Part shown: one piece after another, positions 51,034-59,083 of the stretch | How the letters are laid out: every line of letters starts with the position of its first letter | Numbering within the stretch: position 1 is the first letter of the stretch | Translations under genes and position numbers: made by a program | From: Streptomyces sp. CB02261 | GTDB taxonomy: Bacteria > Actinomycetota > Actinomycetes > Streptomycetales > Streptomycetaceae | Assembly (NCBI RefSeq): GCF_001905665.1 | Contig: NZ_LIVX01000006.1 | Span: forward strand, 372,001-436,000 | Reading direction: 5' to 3' | DNA: 64,000 bases | Notes under the pieces: model-generated | Told to the model about the DNA's origin: nothing | The model's input: the letters and a program-made list of their open reading frames with translations, nothing else | Databases searched by the model: none

Positions 51034-52213
51034 GTTCGCGCAACGGCTCCAGGACCTGCCCAGGAGTTCCTTCGCGACGACGGTGGGCAGGATCGACCAG
51101 CTCGTCGCGGCGGGTGAGGACGTCGTCAACCTCTGCCAGGGCAACCCCGACCTCCCCACCCCTCCGCACATCGTCGAGGCCCTGCGCCGCGAGGTGCTCG
51201 ACCCCGGCACCCACCGGTACCCGTCGTTCTCGGGGCTGCTCGAACTCAAGGCCGCCATAGCCCAGTGGTACGAGGCGAACCACCAGGTCGGGCTGGACCC
51301 GGAGACGGAGGTCGCGATCCTGTTCGGCGCGAAGGCCGGACTGGTGGAGATCAGCCAGTGCTTCCTCAACCCGGGCGACGTGTGCCTGATGCCCGACCCG
51401 GCCTTCCCCGACTACTGGGCGGGCGTGGTCCTGGCCCGGGCCCATATGCACCCCCTCCCGCTCCTCAGGGAGAACGGCTTCCTGCCGGACTACACCGCGC
51501 TCGACGCGGCGACGTGCGAGCGGGCCAAGCTGATGTTCCTCAACTACCCCAACAACCCCACCTCGGTGACGGCGCCGCCGGAGTTCTACGAGGACACGGT
51601 CCGCTTCGCGGCCGAGCACGACGTCATCGTGGCGTCCGACTTCGCCTACGGCGCCCTGGGCTTCGACGGCCAGGTGCCGGCCTCGTTCCTGGCGACGGAA
51701 GGCGCCAAGGACGTGGGCGTCGAGTTCATCTCCCTGTCGAAGATGTTCAACATGGCGGGATGGCGGATCGGTGCCGTCGTCGGCAACCCGGACGTCGTCG
51801 CCGCGATCAACCTCATCCAGGAGCACTACTACGTCTCGCTCCCGCCGTTCATCCAGCGGGCCGGCGTCGCGGCCCTGTCCGGCCCGCAGGACTGCGTCCG
51901 GGAGCTGACGGCGATCTACGAGCGCCGCAGGGACATCTTCGTGGCCGGCGTGCGGGAGGCTGGCCACCGGATCGACGAACCCCGGTCGATCTTCGCCTGG
52001 CTGCCGATACCCGGCGGCGGCAGCTCCGTCGCGTTCGCCGACGACCTGCTGACACGGGCCAAGGTCGCGGTGGCGCCCGGCCGTTGGTTCGGCGCGCACG
52101 GCGAAGGTTACGTCCGGGTCAGCCTGCTCGCGCCGGAGGACCGTCTCCGGGAGGCCGTCGCCCGACTGTCAGCGTTCTGGAACGCCACGGAAGAAGGAAC
52201 CCCTCATGACTGA
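51023..52213 (+). CDS. bacF: BacF homologue, PLP aminotransferase
   Basis: The enzyme is 396 residues from ATG 51023. It matches BacF: NLCQGNPDLPTPPHIVEALR, CFLNPGDVCLMPDPAFPDYW, AKLMFLNYPNNPTSVTAP, ASDFAYGALGFDG, LSKMFNMAGWRIGAVVG (PLP-Lys in SLSK). BacF transaminates the tetrahydro- or dihydro-hydroxyphenylpyruvate to the amino acid (tetrahydrotyrosine type). The first codons lie within the exporter 3' end and the last overlap the chorismate mutase start by 8 bases, so expression is tightly coupled. In contrast to bacilysin operons, no ATP-grasp ligase follows. Confidence 0.94.
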   Translation: MKTEFAQRLQDLPRSSFATTVGRIDQLVAAGEDVVNLCQGNPDLPTPPHIVEALRREVLDPGTHRYPSFSGLLELKAAIAQWYEANHQVGLDPETEVAILFGAKAGLVEISQCFLNPGDVCLMPDPAFPDYWAGVVLARAHMHPLPLLRENGFLPDYTALDAATCERAKLMFLNYPNNPTSVTAPPEFYEDTVRFAAEHDVIVASDFAYGALGFDGQVPASFLATEGAKDVGVEFISLSKMFNMAGWRIGAVVGNPDVVAAINLIQEHYYVSLPPFIQRAGVAALSGPQDCVRELTAIYERRRDIFVAGVREAGHRIDEPRSIFAWLPIPGGGSSVAFADDLLTRAKVAVAPGRWFGAHGEGYVRVSLLAPEDRLREAVARLSAFWNATEEGTPHD

Positions 52214-52514
52214 GACGAGCCACAGCACCGCCGGGATCGATCAGGAGCGCGTCGCGATCGACGGTCTCGACGGGCACATCATCGAACTGCTCGCCCGACG
52301 CGCCCGGATATCCGCCCGCATCCAGCAGAGCCGTATGAACGCCGGCGGCCCGCGCACGGAGCTGTCCCGGGAGATGGACGTCCTCGCGCGCTACCGGGAC
52401 GGCCTCGGCCCGTACGGCACCCAGGTCGCGATGAGCATTCTCAAACTCTGCCGGGGCGCCGGTCCGCAGGAGCTCCTCGCGCTGACCGCGGAAGCCACCG
52501 ACCGACCCGCCTGA
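52206..52514 (+). CDS. Chorismate mutase, AroQ type
   Basis: The 102-residue all-helical protein has the AroQ pattern: IDGLDGHIIELLARRARISA, RIQQSR with basic residues for the carboxylates, then REMDVLARYRDGLGPYGTQV and MSILKLCRG. It should convert chorismate to prephenate, the substrate of BacA. Embedding a dedicated mutase in the operon supplies precursor independently of feedback-regulated primary enzymes. The start ATG 52206 overlaps the bacF stop by 8 bases. Confidence 0.88.
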   Translation: MTETSHSTAGIDQERVAIDGLDGHIIELLARRARISARIQQSRMNAGGPRTELSREMDVLARYRDGLGPYGTQVAMSILKLCRGAGPQELLALTAEATDRPA

Positions 52515-52551
52515 ACCCCAGCCCTCATCGATCCGCAGGAGACCCACCACC

Positions 52552-52845
52552 GTGATACGTCATGTCGTGCTGTTCAAGTTCAAGCCCGGGATCGACTGGA
52601 ACGACCCGCGCGCCCTCGAGGCGGAACGTTCCACCGCCAAGGTGGGCGGGGAAGTGCCCGAGCTCCGCGCCTGGCGCTACGGGCGCAACGTCTCCACCAG
52701 GGAGATCGCCTACGACTTCCTCGCCGAGGGGGTCATGGACGACATGGAGGCGGTCGAGCGGTACATCGTGCACCCGTTCCACCAGGAGTCGGTCCGTCAA
52801 TGGCGTGAGATCAGCGATTGGGTCATCGTCGACGTCGAGGACTGA
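52552..52845 (+). CDS. Dabb-domain (stress-responsive A/B barrel) protein
   Basis: A 97-residue protein from GTG 52552 with AGGAGA at 52537-52542. The Dabb signature is clear: VIRHVVLFKFKPGIDWN at the start and AVERYIVHPFHQESVRQWRE near the end, giving a dimeric ferredoxin-like alpha/beta barrel. Some Dabb proteins act as cyclases (plant olivetolic acid cyclase), others only protect against stress. Here it sits between shikimate-derived and terpene genes, so a cyclisation or condensation role is attractive but unproven. The next gene starts 3 bases after its stop. Confidence 0.88.
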   Translation: MIRHVVLFKFKPGIDWNDPRALEAERSTAKVGGEVPELRAWRYGRNVSTREIAYDFLAEGVMDDMEAVERYIVHPFHQESVRQWREISDWVIVDVED

Positions 52846-52848
52846 GAC

Positions 52849-53940
52849 ATGCCGATCGATGTGGACTTCTCCCTGCCCTTCGCCGCCGGGCGACCGCTCC
52901 CCCGGCAGGTGGAGCGCGCCGGCCGGCGGGGCGTGGACTGGGCGACGGAGCACCGGCTGATCCGGCCGACGGAGGCCGCGATCGGTTACTTCCTGGACAT
53001 GCGGCTTGCGGACGTCTCGACCGGGTTCTGCCCCGAGGCCGACGGACCCGACCTCGACGTGATGACCGACGTCATCACCTGGACCGCGGTCTGCGACGAC
53101 TTCTTCGACGGTCCGGCCGGCGACGACCCCCGGTTCGCCGAGGCCGCGGTCCTCGCGCTCTCGTCGGTGACCGGGTCCGCCGGGCCGGCCCGGGTCCCCC
53201 CGGGCATCGAGGCCCTGGCCGGTGCCACCGCCGATCTGTGGGCCCGGATGCGGGCGCCCATGTCGCCCGCGTGGCAGGCCAGGGCCGCTCGGAACTGGCG
53301 CCGTTTCCTCCGGTCGTTCCTGGCGGAGGCCGACGCCCGGCGGGCCCGGACCGTCCCCGATCTGGCCGGCTACCTGGCCCTGCGCAGGGAGACCATGGCG
53401 ATGTACGTCTATCTGGACGCCGCCGAACGGACCGGCCGCTACGAGGTGCCGGAGCGGGTCCTGACCGACCCGGTACTGCTCCGGCTCAGCACCCTGCAGA
53501 TCGACATCCTCGCGCATTGCAACGACGTCCACTCCCTCGAACACGAGGAGGCCCGGGGCGACACCCACAATCTGGTGCTCGTCCTGGAACAGGAGAGCGG
53601 TCGCCCCCGCGACGAGGTGATCGAGGAGATACGTGACCGGGTGGGCCGGCTCGTCGTCCGGTTCCAGCGCGCCGCGGACGACATCCCGTCCCTCTGCGAC
53701 CGGTTGTCCTGCGATCCGGCCGAGCGGGCGGCCACGTATCGCCATCTGACGGCGCTCACCCGCCAGCTGCGGGTGACGTACGACTGGTCGCTCGCGACGA
53801 CGCGGTACACCCGGCGGGCCGCGTCGGGCCGGCGGCCGGAGTACCTGAAGGCGAGCACCGGGCGCAGCGGCGCGGTCGCCGGCCGGGCCGGCCTCGCCCG
53901 CACCGGCCTCGTACCGCAGCAGATCGGAGAAGCCCGTTGA
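52849..53940 (+). CDS. Class I terpene synthase
   Basis: The 363-residue cyclase starts at ATG 52849. The aspartate-rich motif is CDDFFD (Asp83, Asp84, Asp87) and the NSE triad is NDVHSLEHE (Asn225, Ser229, Glu233). Arg-Tyr near the end (TTRYTRRA) fits the family RY motif. The N-terminal sequence FSLPFAAGRPLP is that of bacterial sesqui- and diterpene cyclases. The product cannot be predicted. The small residues before the FARM of the downstream prenyl synthase favour a C20 substrate. Its TGA overlaps the TTG of the P450 (TTGA), so the two are translationally coupled. Confidence 0.93.
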   Translation: MPIDVDFSLPFAAGRPLPRQVERAGRRGVDWATEHRLIRPTEAAIGYFLDMRLADVSTGFCPEADGPDLDVMTDVITWTAVCDDFFDGPAGDDPRFAEAAVLALSSVTGSAGPARVPPGIEALAGATADLWARMRAPMSPAWQARAARNWRRFLRSFLAEADARRARTVPDLAGYLALRRETMAMYVYLDAAERTGRYEVPERVLTDPVLLRLSTLQIDILAHCNDVHSLEHEEARGDTHNLVLVLEQESGRPRDEVIEEIRDRVGRLVVRFQRAADDIPSLCDRLSCDPAERAATYRHLTALTRQLRVTYDWSLATTRYTRRAASGRRPEYLKASTGRSGAVAGRAGLARTGLVPQQIGEAR

Positions 53941-55289
53941 CCACGTACGACACCCTGTCCCCCGCCCCCGCCCTCGCCGGCGGCCTCCCTCTGCTCGGGC
54001 ACGCTCCGTGGCTGGCCCTGCGGCCCCTCGACTTCGTGGAGAGACTGCGCGACCACGCTCCGGTCGCCCTCTTCCGAATCGGCACCCGGTCGGCGTACAT
54101 GGTGAGTTCCGGGGAGCTGATGAAGGATCTGCTGATCACTCATCAGAGCAAGTTCGAGAAGGGCGGCCCTCTCTTCGAGCAGGCCACGAAGCTCCTCGGG
54201 AACGGACTCGCCGCCTCGAACGGGGAGTTCCACCTGCGGCAGCGACGCCTGTCGCAGCCGGCCTTCCACCACAGCCGGATGGGCGTCTACGCCCGTGCGG
54301 CGCTCGACGCCGCCGTGGTGGTCTCCGGGTCCTGGCGTGACGGCGAGGTCGTCGACCTGGGCCGTGCGCTCAACGACACGACCATGGACATCCTCGCCAG
54401 GACGCTGTTCTCGTCCCTCACCGCCGAGGCGGCGGCCGAGATACGGCGGTGCCTGCCGGCCCTGGTGGCGGGCGTGGGCCGGCGGGCCTTCATCCCGGTC
54501 GAGTTCGTCCACAGGCTCCCGCTGCCGGTGAACCGGCGCGAGGCGGAGTCCCTGCGACGGCTCTACGAGGTGGTCGACGGCATCATCTCGGACTACCGGG
54601 CGAGCGACCTCGACCAGGACGACCTGCTGTCGACGCTGATGCTGGCGCGTGACGAGCAGACCGGCGAGGGCATGACCACCGAGCAGCTCCACGACGAGAT
54701 CCGGTCGATGATGGTCGCGGGCACGGAGACCTCGGCGACCCTGCTGCTCTGGGCCTTCCAGGTACTGGCCGCCCGGCCGGACGTCGAACGCCGGGTGCAC
54801 GCGGAGCTCGACGAGGTGCTGGACGGCCGGCCGGTGGGCTACGCCGACCTGCCCTCCCTGGCCTACCTCGGCCGCGTCGTCCAGGAGCTGCTCCGGATGT
54901 ACCCGACCGGCTGGATCCTCACCCGGCGGGCGACCTCCTCGGTCGTCCTCGGCGGCCACCGCATACCCGAGGGCGCGGACGTGTTCTTCAGCCCGTACGC
55001 CCTCCACCGCGACCCGGCGGTCTTCGCCGACCCCGGCAGGTTCGACCCGGACCGCTGGCTCCCCGAGCGGGCGGCAACCGTTCCTCGGCACGCCTATCTG
55101 CCGTTCGGGGCCGGGGTGCGCAAGTGCATCGGCGAGTCGCTCGCCTACGCCGAGATCACTCTGATCCTCGCCTCGCTCATGGGCCGCTGGCGGATGCGGT
55201 CCGTGACGGGACGGCCGCCCCGCCCGGTCGCGGGCTCCACGCTGCGGCCCAAGGAGTCGCTCATGCGCGTGGAAGAGCGTCGCCGGTGA
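53937..55289 (+). CDS. Cytochrome P450, terpene-oxidation type
   Basis: The 450-residue P450 starts at TTG 53937, with GGAGA 6 bases upstream and a TTGA overlap with the terpene synthase. The I-helix has the normal AGTETSA (about residue 262), the K-helix ELLRMYP and the haem loop PFGAGVRKCIGE with Cys397. The length and PERFDPDRW-like block FDPDRWLPER resemble the CYP170/CYP183 families that oxidise epi-isozizaene or pentalenene. It most likely hydroxylates the terpene, but epoxidation of the cyclohexenone part is also conceivable, since the bac part lacks an obvious epoxidase. No ferredoxin gene is in the operon. Confidence 0.93.
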   Translation: MTTYDTLSPAPALAGGLPLLGHAPWLALRPLDFVERLRDHAPVALFRIGTRSAYMVSSGELMKDLLITHQSKFEKGGPLFEQATKLLGNGLAASNGEFHLRQRRLSQPAFHHSRMGVYARAALDAAVVVSGSWRDGEVVDLGRALNDTTMDILARTLFSSLTAEAAAEIRRCLPALVAGVGRRAFIPVEFVHRLPLPVNRREAESLRRLYEVVDGIISDYRASDLDQDDLLSTLMLARDEQTGEGMTTEQLHDEIRSMMVAGTETSATLLLWAFQVLAARPDVERRVHAELDEVLDGRPVGYADLPSLAYLGRVVQELLRMYPTGWILTRRATSSVVLGGHRIPEGADVFFSPYALHRDPAVFADPGRFDPDRWLPERAATVPRHAYLPFGAGVRKCIGESLAYAEITLILASLMGRWRMRSVTGRPPRPVAGSTLRPKESLMRVEERRR

Positions 55290-55324
55290 CCGCGCGCGAG
55301 GCGCGGTCGCCGGAAGGCGGAACC

Positions 55325-56371
55325 ATGACGAGGACGGCCCCCGCCGGCCCGGACCCGTCCGCACGGGACGACCTGCGGGCACTGCTCGCACAGGTGGAGA
55401 GCGGTCTGCGCGCCTTCCTCTCGCAGGAGCGGTTCCGCTGGTCGCGGCCGGACGGCAGAGGAGCGGAGCCGGCTCTGGCGGTGGCCGAGCTGGTCGGTGC
55501 CGGAGGCAAGCGGCTGCGTCCGAGGTTCCTCCTCAGCGGCTATCTCGCCGCGGGGGGAGAGCCCGGGGAGGCACCGGTCCGGGCCGCGATGGCGCTGGAG
55601 CTCCTGCACGTGTCGGCGCTCATCCACGACGACGTGATGGACGACGCGGACCGCCGCAGGACCCGGCCCACGGTCCACGCCCGGCACGCGGAGATCCACC
55701 GGGACCGGGAGTGGTTCGGCGAGCCGAGGCGCTACGGGGAGTCGGTGGCGATCCTCGCCGGCGACCTGGCCTGGGCGTACGCCGACTACCTCATGGCCGG
55801 TACGTCCCCGGCGGTGGCCCGGGAGTGGTTCGACCTCAAGTCCGAACTGATCGCCGGTCAGGCGATGGACGTGACCGCCGCGGCCGAGCTGACACCGGAT
55901 GCCGAACTGGCACGGCACATCGCGCTGGTGAAGTCGGGCCGGTACACGGTGCACCGTCCGCTGACCCTCGGCGCGCTCCTGGCCGGTCGCGCAGATCTCG
56001 CCGCGGCGTTCCAGCCGTACGGCGAGGCCCTGGGCGAGGCCTTCCAGCTGCGGGACGACCTCATCGACGCCTTCGGTGACGGGGCGGTGAGCGGCAAGCC
56101 GGTGCGCCAGGACTTCGGCCGCGGCAAGATGACGCTGCTGCTCGCCCTGGCGATGCGGTCCGACGAGCGCATCCGCGCGCTGGTCGAGCGAGGTGAGGTC
56201 GAACTGCTGCGTGAGCGCCTCTCCGGCACCGCGGTCCACGCGCGGATCGAGGCACGGATCGAACAGCTCGTGGAACGGGCCTGCGCCTCCCTCGCCGTGG
56301 CCGCCCTGCCTCCCGAGTGGCGCCGCGAACTCACGTCCACGGCTTCGTCGGCCGCGTACCGGGAGGCCTGA
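55325..56371 (+). CDS. Polyprenyl (probably geranylgeranyl) diphosphate synthase
   Basis: The protein is 348 residues from ATG 55325, which has GGAAGG 7 bases upstream. A GTG at 55286 overlaps the P450 stop as GTGA and would add 13 residues. The first aspartate motif is HDDVMDDADRRR (Asp102) and the second is RDDLIDAFGD (Asp244). GAGGKRLRPRF and KSGRYTVHRPLTLG are conserved. The residues four and five before the FARM are small (Ala98, Ser97), which permits chains longer than C15. It supplies the prenyl diphosphate for the terpene synthase two genes upstream. It is the last gene of the operon. Confidence 0.93.
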   Translation: MTRTAPAGPDPSARDDLRALLAQVESGLRAFLSQERFRWSRPDGRGAEPALAVAELVGAGGKRLRPRFLLSGYLAAGGEPGEAPVRAAMALELLHVSALIHDDVMDDADRRRTRPTVHARHAEIHRDREWFGEPRRYGESVAILAGDLAWAYADYLMAGTSPAVAREWFDLKSELIAGQAMDVTAAAELTPDAELARHIALVKSGRYTVHRPLTLGALLAGRADLAAAFQPYGEALGEAFQLRDDLIDAFGDGAVSGKPVRQDFGRGKMTLLLALAMRSDERIRALVERGEVELLRERLSGTAVHARIEARIEQLVERACASLAVAALPPEWRRELTSTASSAAYREA

Positions 56372-56417
56372 GTCCGCACGGGCGGATGCTCGGCGGTGGC
56401 CCGACGTGCCGTCGTGG

Positions 56418-57362
56418 TCACGAGGTCATGGATTCCAGCTGGTGTCGGGTGGCCGGCCCGTAGACCCCGGGAGAGTCGTCGCTGATGCCGTGTTCCGCCT
56501 GGAACCGCTGCACCGCGTCCTGCAGATGCCGGTTGAAGTGACCTCGTAGCGGATGGGGCCACAGCCCGAGCTGACGGAGGCGTTGCTGCAGTTCGACCAC
56601 GTCGGGCCCCCGGTCCTGACGGCGCAGCGTACGCCCGGGAGCCGAGGTCTCCGGTGTGGGTGCCGCTGTCGTGGCACTGGGGGCGCCCTGGCCGGGTACG
56701 GGAAGCGACGCGTCGCTCGCGCCCGGGGAGGTGAAGGGAGGAGAGGCCGGGTCCGACGCCTGGACGGGAGCCGAGGCCGAACCCGACGGGGAGGCCGGGG
56801 CCGAGCCCGTGGCCGATGTCCCCACCGCGTCGTGTCCGGGCGCCGTCGCGGTCCGTTCGACGGTGGCCGGGGGTGTGATGTCCGCCTGGCTCGCGGTGGG
56901 TGATGCCGACGGCTCCTCCCCGCCGTCGAGCACTTCGAGCCGGCTCGCCGGTGGAGGCCCTGCCACGTCGGTGGTGTCCGAGCTCTGGGAGAACGCGTAC
57001 GCTCCCGCGATCGCGGCGGAACCGGCGAGGCCGGCCAGGGCGGCGGCGAGGTGGACGGCCCGTCGTCGCTTCGGGGCTTCGCGCCCTCGACGGTGCGCCT
57101 GGGTCATGACCACGGGCGGGAGGGTGCCGCCGGGCTCGGGCGGCAGGTCGGCCTCCCGGGGAACGCGCGGTATCACCCAGGTGACCGTCGCACCGTCCGC
57201 CCCGTCGTCCGGCAGGGCGTCCTGCGCGGGGAGGTACGGCCGCACCCATTCCTGGTCGAACTCCCCCCGGGTCTCGCCCTGGTACGTCCCGGCTGCGTCC
57301 CGCGGGGTGAGGCAGGCGCAACGGGAACGGCCACCGCACTGGGGGCAGGAAAGAGCGCTCAC
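56418..57362 (-). CDS. Membrane protein with C-terminal peptidoglycan-binding domain
   Basis: The 314-residue protein starts at GTG 57362 with AGGA 7 bases upstream. The N-terminus has a Cys-rich patch (CPQCGGRSRCAC), then a cytosolic region to about residue 100. One membrane helix follows (AVHLAAALAGLAGSAAIAGAYAF, about 102-124). A long Ser/Pro/Thr/Ala stalk (about 130-245) leads to a PG_binding_1 domain (DVVELQQRLRQLGLWPHPLR, VQRFQAEHGISDDSPGVYGP). It probably anchors to or senses cell-wall peptidoglycan. It is convergent with the terpene operon. The Cys patch could bind metal. Confidence 0.85.
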   Translation of the reverse strand: MSALSCPQCGGRSRCACLTPRDAAGTYQGETRGEFDQEWVRPYLPAQDALPDDGADGATVTWVIPRVPREADLPPEPGGTLPPVVMTQAHRRGREAPKRRRAVHLAAALAGLAGSAAIAGAYAFSQSSDTTDVAGPPPASRLEVLDGGEEPSASPTASQADITPPATVERTATAPGHDAVGTSATGSAPASPSGSASAPVQASDPASPPFTSPGASDASLPVPGQGAPSATTAAPTPETSAPGRTLRRQDRGPDVVELQQRLRQLGLWPHPLRGHFNRHLQDAVQRFQAEHGISDDSPGVYGPATRHQLESMTS

Positions 57363-57827
57363 TGAAATCCTGTCGACTGCTTCAGGACACGCCGCACGGA
57401 CTCGCGTCGCGTGCTGTGCGTGGACCGGGGGATGCGGGGCGTAGGGGCGAACAGGTCGTGAGAATACTGTGTGAGGCGCGTGGCAAACCAGCGAAGATGA
57501 ACAGGAATCGATAACGACCTGCTCAGCGCGTGTTTGCGTGAACAGCCGTCACCTCGGATCGCCGGACCGCATCGCGTCACAGGAAACGCGGGCCGTAGAT
57601 GATCTGCCTTCATCGGTGGTATTCCTGTGCGGTGCGTCCCACGCCCGGGGCTTGACCAGCTCACGGCCCGGGCCGACCACGCGTCAGGCTGACGTTCCGG
57701 CACCCCACTCCGGCCGTCGGAGCTGTCGCCCGTCTCTCCTCCTGCCCCCGGTGAGCGGCGACCGAGGCGTGGCCGCACCGCGCCCCTCGGACCGCGTCAC
57801 CGCGTACCCCCTGCCCCGAGGTGTTCC
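57363..57827. other. 465-bp divergent intergenic region, no gene seen
   Basis: Open frames here are short, with no ribosome site or coding pattern. The segment near 57440-57560 is relatively AT-rich (GTGAGAATACTGTGTGAG, GATGAACAGGAATCGATAACG) and probably holds the promoters of the PG-binding protein and the lyase. I found no riboswitch pattern that I could support. Confidence 0.4.
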
Positions 57828-58988
57828 ATGCTCCAGCGTCCTGTGCGTCGGCGAACGGCCGGCGTGCTTCTGACAGTCGTTCTCGCGGTGGGAGCCGCTC
57901 CGGCCGGGACCGCGGCCGCGAAGGCCCCCGGCCCCGTGCCCTTCAGCGACGGTTTCGAATCCGGCGGGACCTCGCTGTGGCCCCGCAAGGGGATCGAGGG
58001 CACGGGCACGGTGGCCGTGACCACGGCACCCGGCGGGCGGGGAGGCAGGGCCGCTCGGTTCACGATGCCCGACGACGGGCGGTCCTTTCGCTCCGAGATA
58101 GCCACCGGCCGCGTCCCGTACGGCAGTTACCGGTACTCCTTCTCCAACTACCTTCCCGGCGACTGGACGTCGTACAAGTACATGACCATCGTCTCCCAGT
58201 GGCACGGCGGGACCGGCACCGTTCCCGCGATCGCGCTCGCGGTCAAGGGGGGCAGGTGGGTGATGGACACCCACTGGAAGGTGGGTTCCGGGCCCGTGAC
58301 CGGCCTCAAGCACGATCTCGGCGACGCGACGCTCGGGCGCTGGAACCGGTGGACCTTCGACGTCACCTGGTCCACCGGCACGACGCCGGGCTCCCTCACG
58401 GTGTGGCGCGACGGTGTGCGGGTGGGATCGCACCAGGGGCCCAACAGCTACCACCAGGACACCGCTCCGTATCACAAGATCGGCTTGTACCGGCCGAACT
58501 GGAAGGCGTCGAAGGGACACGTGAAGGGCGGCAAGGCCCCCGTGGTGATCTACTACGACGACGTCACCGTCACGGCCCTCTCCCCCGCTTCGGACACGCC
58601 GGGGCCCCCGCCCGGCCGGCCCACCGCGACGAAGCCCCCGGCGGCACCCGCTCCGGGCCGCCCCACGGCATCGGCGTCGGCGTCCTCCTCGACGTCGGCC
58701 ACCGCGTCGGCTCCGGCCTCGTCGTCGGTATCGCCGTCCCCCTCCGCGTCCGTCACCGCGTCCGTCACCGGGACCGTCACCGGGACCGCATCCGCGACGG
58801 TCGCCGCGGCACCGCCGTCGAGCGGAAGCACGAGTGCCGCCGCTCCCGGCAACGACATGACGCACCTGGCCAGTCCCGGCCCGTCCAGCCGTCTGCCGCT
58901 CGTGCTCGGGTTCTGCGGAGTCCTGCTCGGCGCGGGCGCCCTCCTCACCGTCCGCAGCCGCGGGAAGGTCAGGCGCCGCACCGGCTGA
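57828..58988 (+). CDS. Secreted polysaccharide lyase (heparin-lyase-I-like) with C-terminal anchor
   Basis: The 386-residue precursor starts at ATG 57828. A signal peptide (RRRTAGVLLTVVLAVGAAPAGTAAA) precedes a jelly-roll lyase domain at about 38-245 (FSDGFESGGTSLWPRKG, YKYMTIVSQWHGG, NRWTFDVTW, YYDDVTV). A Ser/Thr/Ala-rich stalk (about 260-340) follows. Then LASPG, a hydrophobic helix (LPLVLGFCGVLLGAGALL) and a basic tail (RSRGKVRRR) form a sortase-like sorting signal, but the LAxTG Thr is Pro here. It should cut uronic-acid-containing glycans by beta-elimination at the cell surface; the exact glycan is unknown. Confidence 0.8.
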   Translation: MLQRPVRRRTAGVLLTVVLAVGAAPAGTAAAKAPGPVPFSDGFESGGTSLWPRKGIEGTGTVAVTTAPGGRGGRAARFTMPDDGRSFRSEIATGRVPYGSYRYSFSNYLPGDWTSYKYMTIVSQWHGGTGTVPAIALAVKGGRWVMDTHWKVGSGPVTGLKHDLGDATLGRWNRWTFDVTWSTGTTPGSLTVWRDGVRVGSHQGPNSYHQDTAPYHKIGLYRPNWKASKGHVKGGKAPVVIYYDDVTVTALSPASDTPGPPPGRPTATKPPAAPAPGRPTASASASSSTSATASAPASSSVSPSPSASVTASVTGTVTGTASATVAAAPPSSGSTSAAAPGNDMTHLASPGPSSRLPLVLGFCGVLLGAGALLTVRSRGKVRRRTG

Positions 58989-59083
58989 CCCATCCGATCG
59001 GCGGACGAGCGGCGACCGCGGCGGCATACCCAACAGTTGGCTGAGACGAAAGGTGCAGCTTGGGGGCAACGGGAGCCTCCCGG

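Noticed and set aside
46829..56371. Bacilysin biosynthesis as such
   Set aside because: No ATP-grasp ligase (BacD) or other peptide-forming enzyme is present, and terpene genes are integrated, so the product should not be bacilysin.
57359..57778. A 139-codon minus frame and a 111-codon plus frame between the PG-binding and lyase genes
   Set aside because: Neither has a coding pattern, ribosome site or recognisable motif.
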